Below the pieces are notes generated by a model. That model had not been told where the DNA came from. It saw only the letters and a list, made by a program, of their open reading frames with translations, and made no database searches. Positions 1-6,496 of a DNA stretch of 6,865 nt are shown here, one piece after another. This DNA is from CAZVWJ01 sp964631325 (GTDB taxonomy: Bacteria; T1Sed10-126): the NCBI GenBank assembly GCA_964631325.1, contig CAZVWJ010000087.1:1-6865 (forward strand), given 5' to 3'. Each line of letters begins with the position of its first letter. The first letter of the stretch is position 1. The position numbers and the translations under genes were made by a program.

Positions 1-43
1 CGGAGAGTTATGTGTTCTTCGATAACAATCGCTCAATTTAGGT
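1..43. repeat. Left copy of 43-bp perfect inverted repeat
   Basis: Bases 1-43 are the exact reverse complement of 6793-6835; identity stops at base 44 against 6792. The repeat begins at the first base of the window, so it may continue to the left. It contains a small dyad, CGATAACAATCG, at 20-31. On the plus strand a frame reads through it to a TAG at 39-41, and the minus-strand frame at the right end stops at the equivalent place. It could be the edge of a multicopy mobile element, a duplicated gene end, or a repeat at which an assembly broke. Confidence 0.9.
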
Positions 44-55
44 AAAAATAAAAAT

Positions 56-796
56 TTACCCTGTTAAGCCGTATTTAAAAATGCACCAGATCGCGATTAA
101 TCCGTCAGTCCAGTTTATCTTCTTTCCCTCCTCGTAGGTTCGGCCGTGATAAGCAATGGGCAGCTCATAAACCCGGACACCCTTTCGCGCTATTTTAATT
201 GTTATTTCCGGTTCGATCCCGAACCCATTCTCATTCAAGTCGATTTCTTTTAACACTTCTCGTCGAAACATTTTGTAGCAGGTTTCCATATCGCTTAAAT
301 TTAGGTTGGAAAACATATTGGAGAGTAAAGTCAGCAACTTGTTGCCCACATAATGCCAGAAATATAGTACACGGTGGGGCCCTCCTAGGAAACGTGAACC
401 ATATACTACGTCCGCTTTTCCTTCTTTGATCGGAGCCAGTAGGTCATTGTACTGGGAGGGACTGTATTCCAGATCAGCGTCCTGGACAACCACAACGTCT
501 CCGGTGGCCTCGGCAAAACCCCGTTGTAGGGCCGCTCCCTTTCCTTTGTTTGTCGGTTGAAAGTAAATATTCAGGTTGTCTGTAGTAATTCCTTCTGTTT
601 CCACCGAGGTGGTATTTTTTTCTTCTGTCTGCAATTTATTTAAAATCTCCCGGGTTCCGTCAGTAGAATGATCATCCACAACAATTATTTCTTTTTCCAC
701 GGTAATCTCCGCCGCCTGGATACGATGTAAAATTTCCAGAATATATTCTGCTTCATTGTAAACCGGGACTACGACGGATAACGTTTTAATTCCCAA
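56..796 (-). CDS. GT2 glycosyltransferase, dolichol/polyprenol-phosphate sugar transferase type (DPM1/GtrB-like)
   Basis: This family moves a sugar from a nucleotide sugar to a polyprenyl phosphate at the inner face of the membrane, for surface glycans or protein glycosylation. The 246-residue protein opens with SVVVPVYNEAEYI (residues 7-19). It continues with the nucleotide-binding IIVVDDHSTDGT (37-48), NKGKGAAL (83-90), the DXD-like metal motif DAD (106-108), YGSRF (132-136), ETCYKMFRREVL (171-182), FGIEPEITIKIARKG (192-206) and YEEGKKINWTDG (221-232), all typical of the family. No C-terminal membrane helices are seen, so it resembles the soluble DPM1 form. Residues about 58-74 form a polar insert (TEEKNTTSVETEG) that many homologues lack. 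The start is TTG at 796, supported by AAGGAG 8 bases upstream (805-810). The sugar and acceptor are not predictable, and no partner flippase or oligosaccharyltransferase lies next to it. Confidence 0.92.
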   Translation of the reverse strand: MGIKTLSVVVPVYNEAEYILEILHRIQAAEITVEKEIIVVDDHSTDGTREILNKLQTEEKNTTSVETEGITTDNLNIYFQPTNKGKGAALQRGFAEATGDVVVVQDADLEYSPSQYNDLLAPIKEGKADVVYGSRFLGGPHRVLYFWHYVGNKLLTLLSNMFSNLNLSDMETCYKMFRREVLKEIDLNENGFGIEPEITIKIARKGVRVYELPIAYHGRTYEEGKKINWTDGLIAIWCIFKYGLTG

Positions 797-825
797 ATTT
801 TTATCTCCTTATTTCAGTTTTTTAA

Positions 826-854
826 ATGATAGCATGCTCTGAAACAATTGTCCC
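826..854 (-). promoter_or_regulatory. Candidate sigma-70 promoter of the glycosyltransferase gene
   Basis: Read on the minus strand, GGGACA (849-854) and TATCAT (826-831) are separated by 17 bases. They match the -35 and -10 consensus at 4/6 and 5/6. Two 8-bp palindromes, AGCATGCT (831-838) and ACAATTGT (844-851), overlap the -10, spacer and -35 region and could be regulator sites. Prediction from sequence only. Confidence 0.4.
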
Positions 855-890
855 TCCATTTGTTTTTCCGTCAAAATTTCAAAATGAATT

Positions 891-947
891 TCCTCTCCCC
901 TGGTGGGAGAGGACCTGTGGCGTGTACGCGTTATTAAGGTGAGGGGA
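891..947 (+). repeat. REP-like element, copy A (hairpin plus conserved tail)
   Basis: TCCTCTCCC (891-899) and GGGAGAGGA (905-913) form a perfect 9-bp stem with loop CTGGT. A tail TTATTAAGGTGAGGGGA (931-947) resembles the pyrimidine/purine-biased tail of copies B and C. Between stem and tail sit 17 bases (914-930) that the other copies lack and that contain GCGT-GT-ACGC. The shape resembles REP/BIME dispersed elements. The link to B and C rests on shape and motif, not close identity. Confidence 0.6.
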
Positions 948-993
948 AAATCCGCTCCTGGTGAGGTAAATTGACTCTGAAAAATTCTTTTTT

Positions 994-1032
994 ACCCCCA
1001 TCAGTATCTTTCCCCATCAAGGGGGGAGAGTT
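994..1032 (-). repeat. REP-like element, copy B
   Basis: Read on the minus strand this 39-base stretch matches 6020-6058 at 36 of 39 positions. It contains the core CTTGATGGGG and the tail GATACTGATGGGGGT. Its stem (1007-1015 with 1021-1029, loop ATCAA) has weakened pairs compared with copy C. It faces copy A across about 46 bases, the arrangement seen in BIME-type composite elements. Confidence 0.8.
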
Positions 1033-1205
1033 GTTTTGAAGTTCTGTTTTTCCGTGGATGGTGCTTGCCCTGATATTAAATTTTTAATAAACTAATAAAT
1101 TCACCATTGTTTGAAATCTAATTGTTGGAATAATATTTGCTTGTTATTTAATCTTGTTTGTGAAGCACATATCCTGATTAATTCTTACGGTTCAGTGATT
1201 AAACA

Positions 1206-3887
1206 GTGAAGTATTTTAAAGTTTCAGTTCCAGTTTTACAGGTTCTCAGGTTACGAAAAATAAAACCCGGAATGATGTTACAGCGAACTGTTTTTTCCCC
1301 GGACGGGCGGGTCCTCGCTGAATCAGGCGGAATTATTGATCAGGACTTAATAGAGAAGTTTGAAAATTTTGGTGTTCGGAATATTGCAGTCCGTGAGAAT
1401 CAGGTTCACTGGCTCTCTGAAGCAGATGCGGAAAAATTACCCGCTGATGCCGAGGTTGTTGATAGAGAAGAATTCAGCGAAGCTGCTGATGAGATTGTAG
1501 AGAGTATAGAGAATACGAATTCTATCCGTAAAATGCGCCATATAGCTCGCTATCTTGCCCGTCAGTCAACCCGAAGTGGCCAGGCGGAAAAGAGTGAAAA
1601 ACTTAACGAGATTATTGAACGTTCCTACGAACTTCAGGATAAAATTGATGATTTGATGGCGGAGTTGGAAACGGTTGAAGATCCTGAAGCCCGGGACAAG
1701 ATAATGACTGCTCTTGAAAATACCGTGGCTGAAGTTGAGGAAACTTTTCTTGAAATATCTGCCTCGGATTCACTTCTTCGCTCAACTCTGGAGGCTGTGA
1801 ATGAGAAAGAGGATATCCGTAGTTCAATAACAGATTTCGTAAATAATAATCCTGATTTATTGGATAAGGATGAAGAAACTAAGGATTACGATTTACCGGT
1901 AGAAAAAGTCGAGAGTAGATATAAATCTTTGGTTGAAGCTTGTAACGAGGGGCACGTAATTTCTGCGGTTAATAAACTTGAGGGGCGGACGGATTCTTCC
2001 GAGGTCAAGTCGGTTCTTGAGGATATAAAAGCTGACATTCAGAAGGAAATAGAAACGGAAAGTTCCCTTAAAAAACAGTTGGTGGAAGAAACTACCGACT
2101 TAAAAACACGCAGTGATATGCTTGAGGTCCTGGAAGGGCGAAAAGAGCCCACCCGGAAGGAACTTAAGAGTAACTCTCTTTCTAAGAATTTTGTAAGTAA
2201 AACGCTCAGTTTTACCGAGGAACGGGAGGAAAATCGATCCCGTCTCTGGGAGGCGGCAAATGAAGTTACAGATAATAATTTTAAAGTCAATTTAGATAAG
2301 GAAAATTTTGTGGAGGCTACTACCTACTCGGATATAAAACCCGGCTTCCTCGGGGACGAGGAAACAGGCAGTGAAGACAATGAGATCCCCGAACCTGAAT
2401 TAAATGAAATCGTTTCCAACCTTCAGTCCGATGATCTGGCGGCGGCCTCTGAGAAATTGCTTGATATCGCCAACCAGAGTAAAAGAACGGATTCCAGTCT
2501 TGCGGCAAAAATAAAAATGGCCGGAGAAAACAGCAAGGAGCTGGATAAAAAGATTGAACAACTGGTGAAAGATATTGAGGAAGAAGTTGGCAGCTCACAG
2601 TTGCGGAAAAAATTGATTGCCGTTGTGGAGGAAAATAGAGAACTGGCTGAAGAAGAGGGCAGTTCTGTTTCGTCCGAAGTGCGGTCCAGGATTGAAGGGG
2701 TCAATGAACGGCGGCAGAACCAGCAAAAGAGGCTGTGGGAAGCGGCCGATGAATTAAGTGGTGGGGAAGCACAACAGGTGGAGGCGAAATCTTCTTCGAA
2801 TTCAGAAATTCCCACGGGGAAAAAAGTTTCTCAAGAAAAAGAGTCTTCCGGCACAGGAGAAACGGATGAAAGCTCTAAAAAACGCAGAACAGTTTTACCG
2901 GGCAAAGACCAGGACCTATATGAGGTGCTTGCCGAGGGGGATGAATACGATGTTTCGGATCTGACCGGGTTGGATCTGCAAACCGTTCGGACCAGTCGGT
3001 ATGTCCTTGATAAACCACGCGGCGGCTCCCCCCGGTTGGAGACATGGTTGACTGAAGCAAAAAAAGCGGTTCAGGCAATTTTTTACGGCCGCAATTACAG
3101 TGAAAATGAGATTTCAAATCTAATTGCTCAAACACGTACCTTGCTTGAGAATAATGGTCAGCCCCTTGACCTTATTTTCTCCCCTCCGGATGAAGAAAGA
3201 TACTTGTTTACCCACACTATAAACGTTTTTGCGATGTCCATATTTCTGGGCTGTTGTATTGATTTTGCAGAAGAAAAGTTGCTTGATCTGGCTGGTGCCT
3301 CGCTTTCAATTGACCTGGGGATGATGGAAATTCCTCGGGCTCTCTGGCTAAAAGAAGGAAATTTGACCAATCGGGGCTGGGGTGAGGTTCACAAGCATCC
3401 GCTTATTTCTCGGGAAATTATGGGCGAGTCTTTAAACCACGATAGTGAACTTATCGACCTGGTCAGTCAGCACCACGAAAAAATTGATGGATCCGGATAT
3501 CCCGGAGGGCTGGAAGGGGAGGAACAACACCCTCTGGCTCCTCTACTGTCCGTTGCTGACGCTTACACGGCGCTGCTGGAGCCAAGACCTCACCGGTCCG
3601 CTCAAACTCCGGATAAAGCTTTATTGATTTTACTTAAGAATAAAAATGAATACAGCCGTTCTACCAGTAAAATTATTCTTAATGAAGTTGGGTTTTATCC
3701 TGACGGTTCGCTGGTCGAACTTTCCGACGGTAGGCTTGCTCAGATCCGGGGACAGGGCGAAGGGAATCCTTTGTCGCCTGTGGTCTTGGTTTTAACTGAC
3801 CCGGACCAGAACAGATTGAATTCTCCGATTGAAACAAATTTATCCAACAAATCCAACCTGAAAGTTAACAAAATCTTAAAATATTGA
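1206..3887 (+). CDS. Large HD-GYP-related protein with degenerate catalytic motif and repetitive acidic helical region
   Basis: HD-GYP domains usually hydrolyse cyclic di-GMP. This 893-residue protein has the N-terminal segment common in HD-GYP proteins (about 15-62: IKPGMMLQRTVFSPDGR to FGVRNIAV). A long acidic, Glu/Lys-rich helical region follows (about 72-520), then a low-complexity linker (521-562), a lead-in (563-660), an HD-GYP-like domain (about 661-815) and a C-terminal tail with PDGSLVELSDGRLA (832-845), often seen after such domains. Retained motifs are H670, H731, HHEKIDGSGYP (756-766) and D785. The HD motif reads S-I-D-L-G-M (701-706): the metal-binding His is I702 and the usual Lys is M706, so activity is doubtful and a sensor or scaffold role is plausible. 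No signal peptide or membrane helix is seen. GTG 1206 follows an in-frame TAA at 1200-1202, and the next in-frame start, ATG 1272, falls inside the conserved KPGMML motif. No clear Shine-Dalgarno site is present. Confidence 0.9.
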   Translation: MKYFKVSVPVLQVLRLRKIKPGMMLQRTVFSPDGRVLAESGGIIDQDLIEKFENFGVRNIAVRENQVHWLSEADAEKLPADAEVVDREEFSEAADEIVESIENTNSIRKMRHIARYLARQSTRSGQAEKSEKLNEIIERSYELQDKIDDLMAELETVEDPEARDKIMTALENTVAEVEETFLEISASDSLLRSTLEAVNEKEDIRSSITDFVNNNPDLLDKDEETKDYDLPVEKVESRYKSLVEACNEGHVISAVNKLEGRTDSSEVKSVLEDIKADIQKEIETESSLKKQLVEETTDLKTRSDMLEVLEGRKEPTRKELKSNSLSKNFVSKTLSFTEEREENRSRLWEAANEVTDNNFKVNLDKENFVEATTYSDIKPGFLGDEETGSEDNEIPEPELNEIVSNLQSDDLAAASEKLLDIANQSKRTDSSLAAKIKMAGENSKELDKKIEQLVKDIEEEVGSSQLRKKLIAVVEENRELAEEEGSSVSSEVRSRIEGVNERRQNQQKRLWEAADELSGGEAQQVEAKSSSNSEIPTGKKVSQEKESSGTGETDESSKKRRTVLPGKDQDLYEVLAEGDEYDVSDLTGLDLQTVRTSRYVLDKPRGGSPRLETWLTEAKKAVQAIFYGRNYSENEISNLIAQTRTLLENNGQPLDLIFSPPDEERYLFTHTINVFAMSIFLGCCIDFAEEKLLDLAGASLSIDLGMMEIPRALWLKEGNLTNRGWGEVHKHPLISREIMGESLNHDSELIDLVSQHHEKIDGSGYPGGLEGEEQHPLAPLLSVADAYTALLEPRPHRSAQTPDKALLILLKNKNEYSRSTSKIILNEVGFYPDGSLVELSDGRLAQIRGQGEGNPLSPVVLVLTDPDQNRLNSPIETNLSNKSNLKVNKILKY

Positions 3888-3913
3888 GATTGTAAGTGTG
3901 GAAAGGAGAAAGT

Positions 3914-3940
3914 GCCGGGTAACAGAAATTGTTACCCGGC
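3914..3940. terminator. Strong hairpin between convergent genes, likely bidirectional terminator
   Basis: GCCGGGTAACA (3914-3924) pairs perfectly with TGTTACCCGGC (3930-3940), giving an 11-bp stem and a 5-base loop GAAAT. It lies 26 bases after the HD-GYP-type stop codon and 29 bases beyond the XRE stop codon. No proper U-tract follows on the plus strand. The minus strand has only a pyrimidine-rich stretch, so release may need Rho or may be partial. Confidence 0.7.
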
Positions 3941-3969
3941 CGGAGAGATACGGATAAAAGTTAGTGAGA

Positions 3970-4266
3970 TTATAAGCTGTAGTCTCTTTCCTGAGCTTCT
4001 TTCAAGTCTAAATTACTGAACATTTCATCCAGTGAAATGTCGTAAATCGAAGCAAAGGCAAGAAGTTCAATCGGATCCAGACGCCGCCGTCCGGATTCGC
4101 AATTGGAAACGTAAACCTGGTCCTTACCCAGCTTTTCAGCAACGTCCGCTTGAGTTAAATCTCGCTCGTGGCGGAGTTCCTTGAGCTGAGCTCGGATTTG
4201 TTGCATCAACCAGAACTTGGTTGACTTGTCAAGTAATCCCGTAGGTTCTTCGCGTAAGGACTTCAT
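3970..4266 (-). CDS. XRE-family helix-turn-helix transcriptional regulator
   Basis: A 98-residue protein with a Cro/C1-type HTH at about residues 23-82. The segment IRAQLKELRHERDLTQADVAEKLG gives the first helices. DQVYVSNCESGRRRLDP (49-65) gives the recognition helix and the typical E-x-G-x-R turn. LLAFASIYDISLDEMF (68-83) closes the domain. The N-terminal 20 residues and the last 15 are outside it, and no ligand or membrane domain is present. The start ATG at 4266 has AGAGAGGT (4275-4282) 8 bases upstream. Neighbours give no toxin, phage or biosynthetic partner, so this is a stand-alone regulator with unknown targets. Such proteins often bind their own upstream region, here an unusually long AT-rich gap. 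Confidence 0.9.
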   Translation of the reverse strand: MKSLREEPTGLLDKSTKFWLMQQIRAQLKELRHERDLTQADVAEKLGKDQVYVSNCESGRRRLDPIELLAFASIYDISLDEMFSNLDLKEAQERDYSL

Positions 4267-4289
4267 TATAACTAACCTCTCTTTAAAAA

Positions 4290-4295
4290 TTTATA
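4290..4295 (-). promoter_or_regulatory. Candidate -10 box of the XRE gene
   Basis: On the minus strand TATAAA lies about 24 bases before the ATG. The position where a -35 box should be (4313-4318, GGTTTT) matches poorly. If used, the mRNA would start almost at the Shine-Dalgarno sequence. Weak, sequence-only call. Confidence 0.3.
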
Positions 4296-4841
4296 CTACA
4301 CAGATTGAAACTAAAACCACAAATAAACTTCTTTTCCTCATGTTTGGTTAAAACATAAAACATAATTTAAAAAGCGGGAAAGTGTAGAGAAATTACGTGC
4401 TAAATTATCAACCCTTAAATTAAATCAACTATAATTGAGTAGGTAGGAATTTTTCCTTATCCGGGACTGTATTTGAAATTTTTGTAATTATGATTAACTA
4501 AGCTGAATAATTTTTAGTTTTTCCGGTCGGTAAAAACTTTTATTTCTATAACATAAATAAAGTATACATTATTGAATGAAGCTGTGCAAGATAAATTCCC
4601 GCATTAAGAAGAAAAATTTTTAATCTACTTTACACTTAATAAGGCCAGCCAAAGAGAATTAATCAGGCTAACTGATTAGAAAATTCTGCAACAGTTAAAT
4701 TATAAAGAATTCAGATTTTGTGTAAAGTAATTTTTGACATTGTTGAAATTATTTTGACCGATGATTTTGCGAATATTTTTTTGAATGTTAAGTGATAGTT
4801 AAGTTTATCTGAAAAATCCGGAGTGTAATGCCTCTAATTAT

Positions 4842-4870
4842 TTTTCAAGTTATTCTTCATAGGGTAAAAT
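4842..4870 (+). promoter_or_regulatory. Candidate sigma-70 promoter of fbp
   Basis: TTTTCA (4842-4847) and TAAAAT (4865-4870) are separated by 17 bases and match consensus at 4/6 and 5/6. Transcription would start near 4877, giving an untranslated leader of roughly 58 bases before the ATG at 4936. Confidence 0.4.
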
Positions 4871-4935
4871 ACTAAAGTAGAAAAATGTTTATGTGGATGC
4901 TAATTTTATCCAATTTTTTCTCGGAGGAGTTCTTG

Positions 4936-5970
4936 ATGAAAGATTCGGTGCAGAAACACATAAAAAAAGGGATTGATCTTCGACGTCATATTGCGATCAC
5001 TCAGCGGGAATATCCGGAGGCCACCGGGGAATTCAGTCAACTGTTGGGCCAGATTACCCTGGCCGGAAAGATTGTTTCCAAGGAGGTTAACCACGCGGGC
5101 CTGGCGGATATTCTGGGGAAAAGTAAAGATGAGAACGTTCACGGAGAAAGGCAGGCTCGACTCGATTTATATGCTAATTCTGTTTTTACCCGGGCCTTAA
5201 TTCATAACGGTGGGATCTGTATTATTGGCAGTGAGGAAGAATCTGATCCAATCCGGGTGCGAAAGCCGGAGTTGCGGGGGAAATACGTGGTTACCCTTGA
5301 CCCTCTCGATGGTTCCTCAAACATAGATTATAACGTAAGTATCGGGACAATCTTTGGTATCTACCGGAAACAAACTCCGGGCGGCACCAAAAAAGCGGCA
5401 AAACTGGAAGATCTCCTTCAGCCGGCCCGGGATCTGGTCGCGGCTGGTTATATAATTTATGGTTCCTCGACGATGCTCGTCTATACTACCGGAGAACGGG
5501 TTTATGGTTTTACGCTGGATAGCTCGATTGGCGAATTTTTGCTCTCTTATCCTGATATCAGGATTCCGGACTCCGAAGGCTATTTTAGTGTTAACCAGTC
5601 CTACTTTGATCGTTGGCCAGAGCCGGCCCGGGAATCTGTTAAGGAATTTCGCCGAGATTCCTCTTATTCCTCCCGCTACATTGGTTCTTTTGTCGCTGAT
5701 TTTCATCGCAATCTTCTAAGCGGCGGAGTTTTTATGTATCCCTCCGAACCGAAAACCCCCGGGAAAAAGGAGGGTAAATTAAGACTTCTTTACGAGGCCG
5801 GACCAATGTCCTTTATAATTGAAAATGCCGGGGGAAAGGCCAGTGACGGCCAAAATAGGATTGTCACTAAAGAACCGGATCACCTCCACGAGAAAACTCC
5901 GCTGTATTTGGGAAATAAAACGGCGGTAGAAAAAGTTGAAAAACACTTTTCGGTGGCGGAAGAACACTAA
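4936..5970 (+). CDS. fbp: Class I fructose-1,6-bisphosphatase
   Basis: Cytosolic enzyme of gluconeogenesis that hydrolyses fructose 1,6-bisphosphate to fructose 6-phosphate and phosphate with Mg2+. The 344-residue length is usual for class I. Metal and catalytic residues are in place: E71 and D77, E100/E101 in GSEEES, DPLDGSSNID (122-131) and E287 in LLYEAGPM. Substrate contacts align with the mammalian enzyme, recalled from memory: N220, Y223, R247/Y248 in SRYIGS, Y268 and K281. The AMP-site pattern TGE (30-32), K116-Y117 and R144 is also kept, so AMP inhibition is likely. The start is ATG 4936, with GGAGGAG at 4923-4929; an upstream in-frame ATG at 4885 has no Shine-Dalgarno site and would add 17 unrelated hydrophobic residues. 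It appears to be a single-gene unit with its own promoter, ending shortly before a hairpin. Confidence 0.97.
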   Translation: MKDSVQKHIKKGIDLRRHIAITQREYPEATGEFSQLLGQITLAGKIVSKEVNHAGLADILGKSKDENVHGERQARLDLYANSVFTRALIHNGGICIIGSEEESDPIRVRKPELRGKYVVTLDPLDGSSNIDYNVSIGTIFGIYRKQTPGGTKKAAKLEDLLQPARDLVAAGYIIYGSSTMLVYTTGERVYGFTLDSSIGEFLLSYPDIRIPDSEGYFSVNQSYFDRWPEPARESVKEFRRDSSYSSRYIGSFVADFHRNLLSGGVFMYPSEPKTPGKKEGKLRLLYEAGPMSFIIENAGGKASDGQNRIVTKEPDHLHEKTPLYLGNKTAVEKVEKHFSVAEEH

Positions 5971-6019
5971 ATGTTTTCGTTCAGTACCCTCAGTAAATTT
6001 TTAATGAGCCTGCTCTAAA

Positions 6020-6058
6020 AACTCTTCCCCCTTGATGGGGGAAGATACAGATGGGGGT
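6020..6058 (+). repeat. REP-like element, copy C, with perfect hairpin downstream of fbp
   Basis: TCTTCCCCC (6023-6031) and GGGGGAAGA (6037-6045) form a perfect 9-bp stem with loop TTGAT, followed by the tail TACAGATGGGGGT. It matches copy B (994-1032, opposite strand) at 36 of 39 bases. The stem could slow or end transcription from fbp, but the sequence after it is purine-rich, so it is not a classical intrinsic terminator. It carries an ATG at 6051 in frame with the next gene. Confidence 0.8.
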
Positions 6059-6116
6059 GAAATCGGGTTTGCAAGATCGTTTAGATGTCAGTTTTTTCTT
6101 TAGTCACCTTTTTAGA

Positions 6117-6314
6117 GTGGACTCTTTAATAATTGTCGGAATTCTCCTGACTTTTCTGGGGGTTGCGCTTAACTTTTTACCAAAATTTAACTGTTTTGGA
6201 AATTTACCCGGCGATATTAAAATAGAGGGAGACAATTTTTCTTTTTATTTTCCGCTCACTACCTGTCTTATCCTCAGCTTAATTTTAACCCTCGTTTTAC
6301 GAATTTTTGGTTGA
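6117..6314 (+). CDS. DUF2905-family small membrane protein
   Basis: A protein of about 65 residues with the DUF2905 layout: a first membrane helix (LIIVGILLTFLGVALNFL), a short connector with the family signature NLPGDIKIEGDNFSFYFPLTTCLILS, and a second helix ending LVLRIFG. Function of the family is unknown; it is expected in the cytoplasmic membrane. The start is uncertain. GTG 6117 gives the family's usual N-terminus but has no clear Shine-Dalgarno site. The frame is also open to ATG 6051, which lies inside the REP-like repeat and would add 22 residues (MGVKSG to HLFR) not expected in the family. Its stop codon overlaps the candidate -35 box of the tRNA gene. Confidence 0.85.
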   Translation: MDSLIIVGILLTFLGVALNFLPKFNCFGNLPGDIKIEGDNFSFYFPLTTCLILSLILTLVLRIFG

Positions 6315-6339
6315 CTTATTCTATTTGGCTTACTATCCT
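6311..6339 (+). promoter_or_regulatory. Candidate promoter of tRNA-Glu
   Basis: TTGACT (6311-6316) and TATCCT (6334-6339) with 17-base spacing match consensus at 5/6 and 4/6. Transcription would start around 6346, a short distance before the mature tRNA 5' end at 6359. The -35 box overlaps the DUF2905 stop codon at 6312-6314. Confidence 0.5.
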
Positions 6340-6358
6340 ATCTTGGTCTTGACAAGTT

Positions 6359-6436
6359 GTCCCCGTCGTCTAGCCAGGCCCAGGACATCAGGTTTTCATC
6401 CTGAAGACAGGGGTTCGAATCCCCTCGGGGGCACCA
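6359..6436 (+). tRNA. tRNA-Glu (anticodon UUC)
   Basis: A 78-base cloverleaf including an encoded CCA (6434-6436). The acceptor stem GTCCCCG (6359-6365) pairs with CGGGGGC (6426-6432), including one U-G pair. The anticodon stem TCAGG/CCTGA encloses loop TTTTCAT, with anticodon TTC at 6395-6397. The T arm AGGGG-TTCGAAT-CCCCT is perfect. The short variable region and the D-arm sequence (GTCTAGCC-AGGCCCAGGACA) are typical of bacterial tRNA-Glu. Besides decoding GAA/GAG, charged tRNA-Glu feeds tetrapyrrole synthesis in bacteria using the C5 route. Confidence 0.97.
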
Positions 6437-6496
6437 TTTTTACGTACCTTTCACTACTCTTTCCTATTGAGCTTAATCTTATCGACAGCCCTGTCT

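Larger units (their letters stand above)
797..1205. other. Divergent intergenic region with two facing REP-like elements
   Basis: These 409 bases lie between the divergent glycosyltransferase and HD-GYP-type genes. No protein gene is seen. The left part holds the candidate glycosyltransferase promoter. The middle (about 890-1032) is a GC-rich island made of two hairpin elements in opposite orientation. The right part (1033-1205) is AT-rich and must hold the promoter of the downstream gene. The best pair there is TTGTTT (1107-1112) with TAATAT (1131-1136), spacing 18, which is weak. Confidence 0.6.
4267..4935. other. Long AT-rich intergenic region between divergent XRE and fbp genes
   Basis: About 670 bases without a convincing protein gene, strongly AT-rich. 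Visible structures: a direct repeat AAAACATAAAACATAA around 4349-4364; a dyad AGTTTTT (4516-4522) with AAAAACT (4532-4538) around CCGGTCGGT, followed by T-rich sequence; a 10-bp inverted repeat TACTTTACAC (4626-4635) and GTGTAAAGTA (4720-4729) enclosing hairpin TAATCAG-GCTAA-CTGATTA (4660-4678); and a perfect TTGACA at 4734-4739 without a good -10 at the right distance. No known riboswitch or structured RNA was recognised. Confidence 0.6.

Noticed and set aside
2423..2815. 130-codon minus-strand open frame within the HD-GYP-type gene
   Set aside because: Serine-rich low-complexity translation antisense to a Glu/Lys-rich coding region; a shadow of the real gene.
4516..4538. AT-stem dyad followed by T-rich sequence as an intrinsic terminator
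   Set aside because: The stem is nearly all A-T with a large loop, and no upstream gene on the plus strand needs it; left as a note in the intergenic entry.
4734..4739. Perfect TTGACA as the fbp -35 box
   Set aside because: No acceptable -10 sequence at 16-18 bases; the pair at 4842-4870 is better placed.
4267..4935. Riboswitch or known structured RNA in the long gap
   Set aside because: No recognisable conserved core such as a T-box, TPP, SAM or 6S-like fold was found by eye.
5317..5706. 129-codon minus-strand open frame inside fbp
   Set aside because: Antisense to conserved fbp coding sequence, with no start signal and no domain.
6349..6354. TTGACA just before the tRNA as its promoter
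   Set aside because: Its -10 box would fall inside the mature tRNA; the TTGACT at 6311 is correctly positioned.
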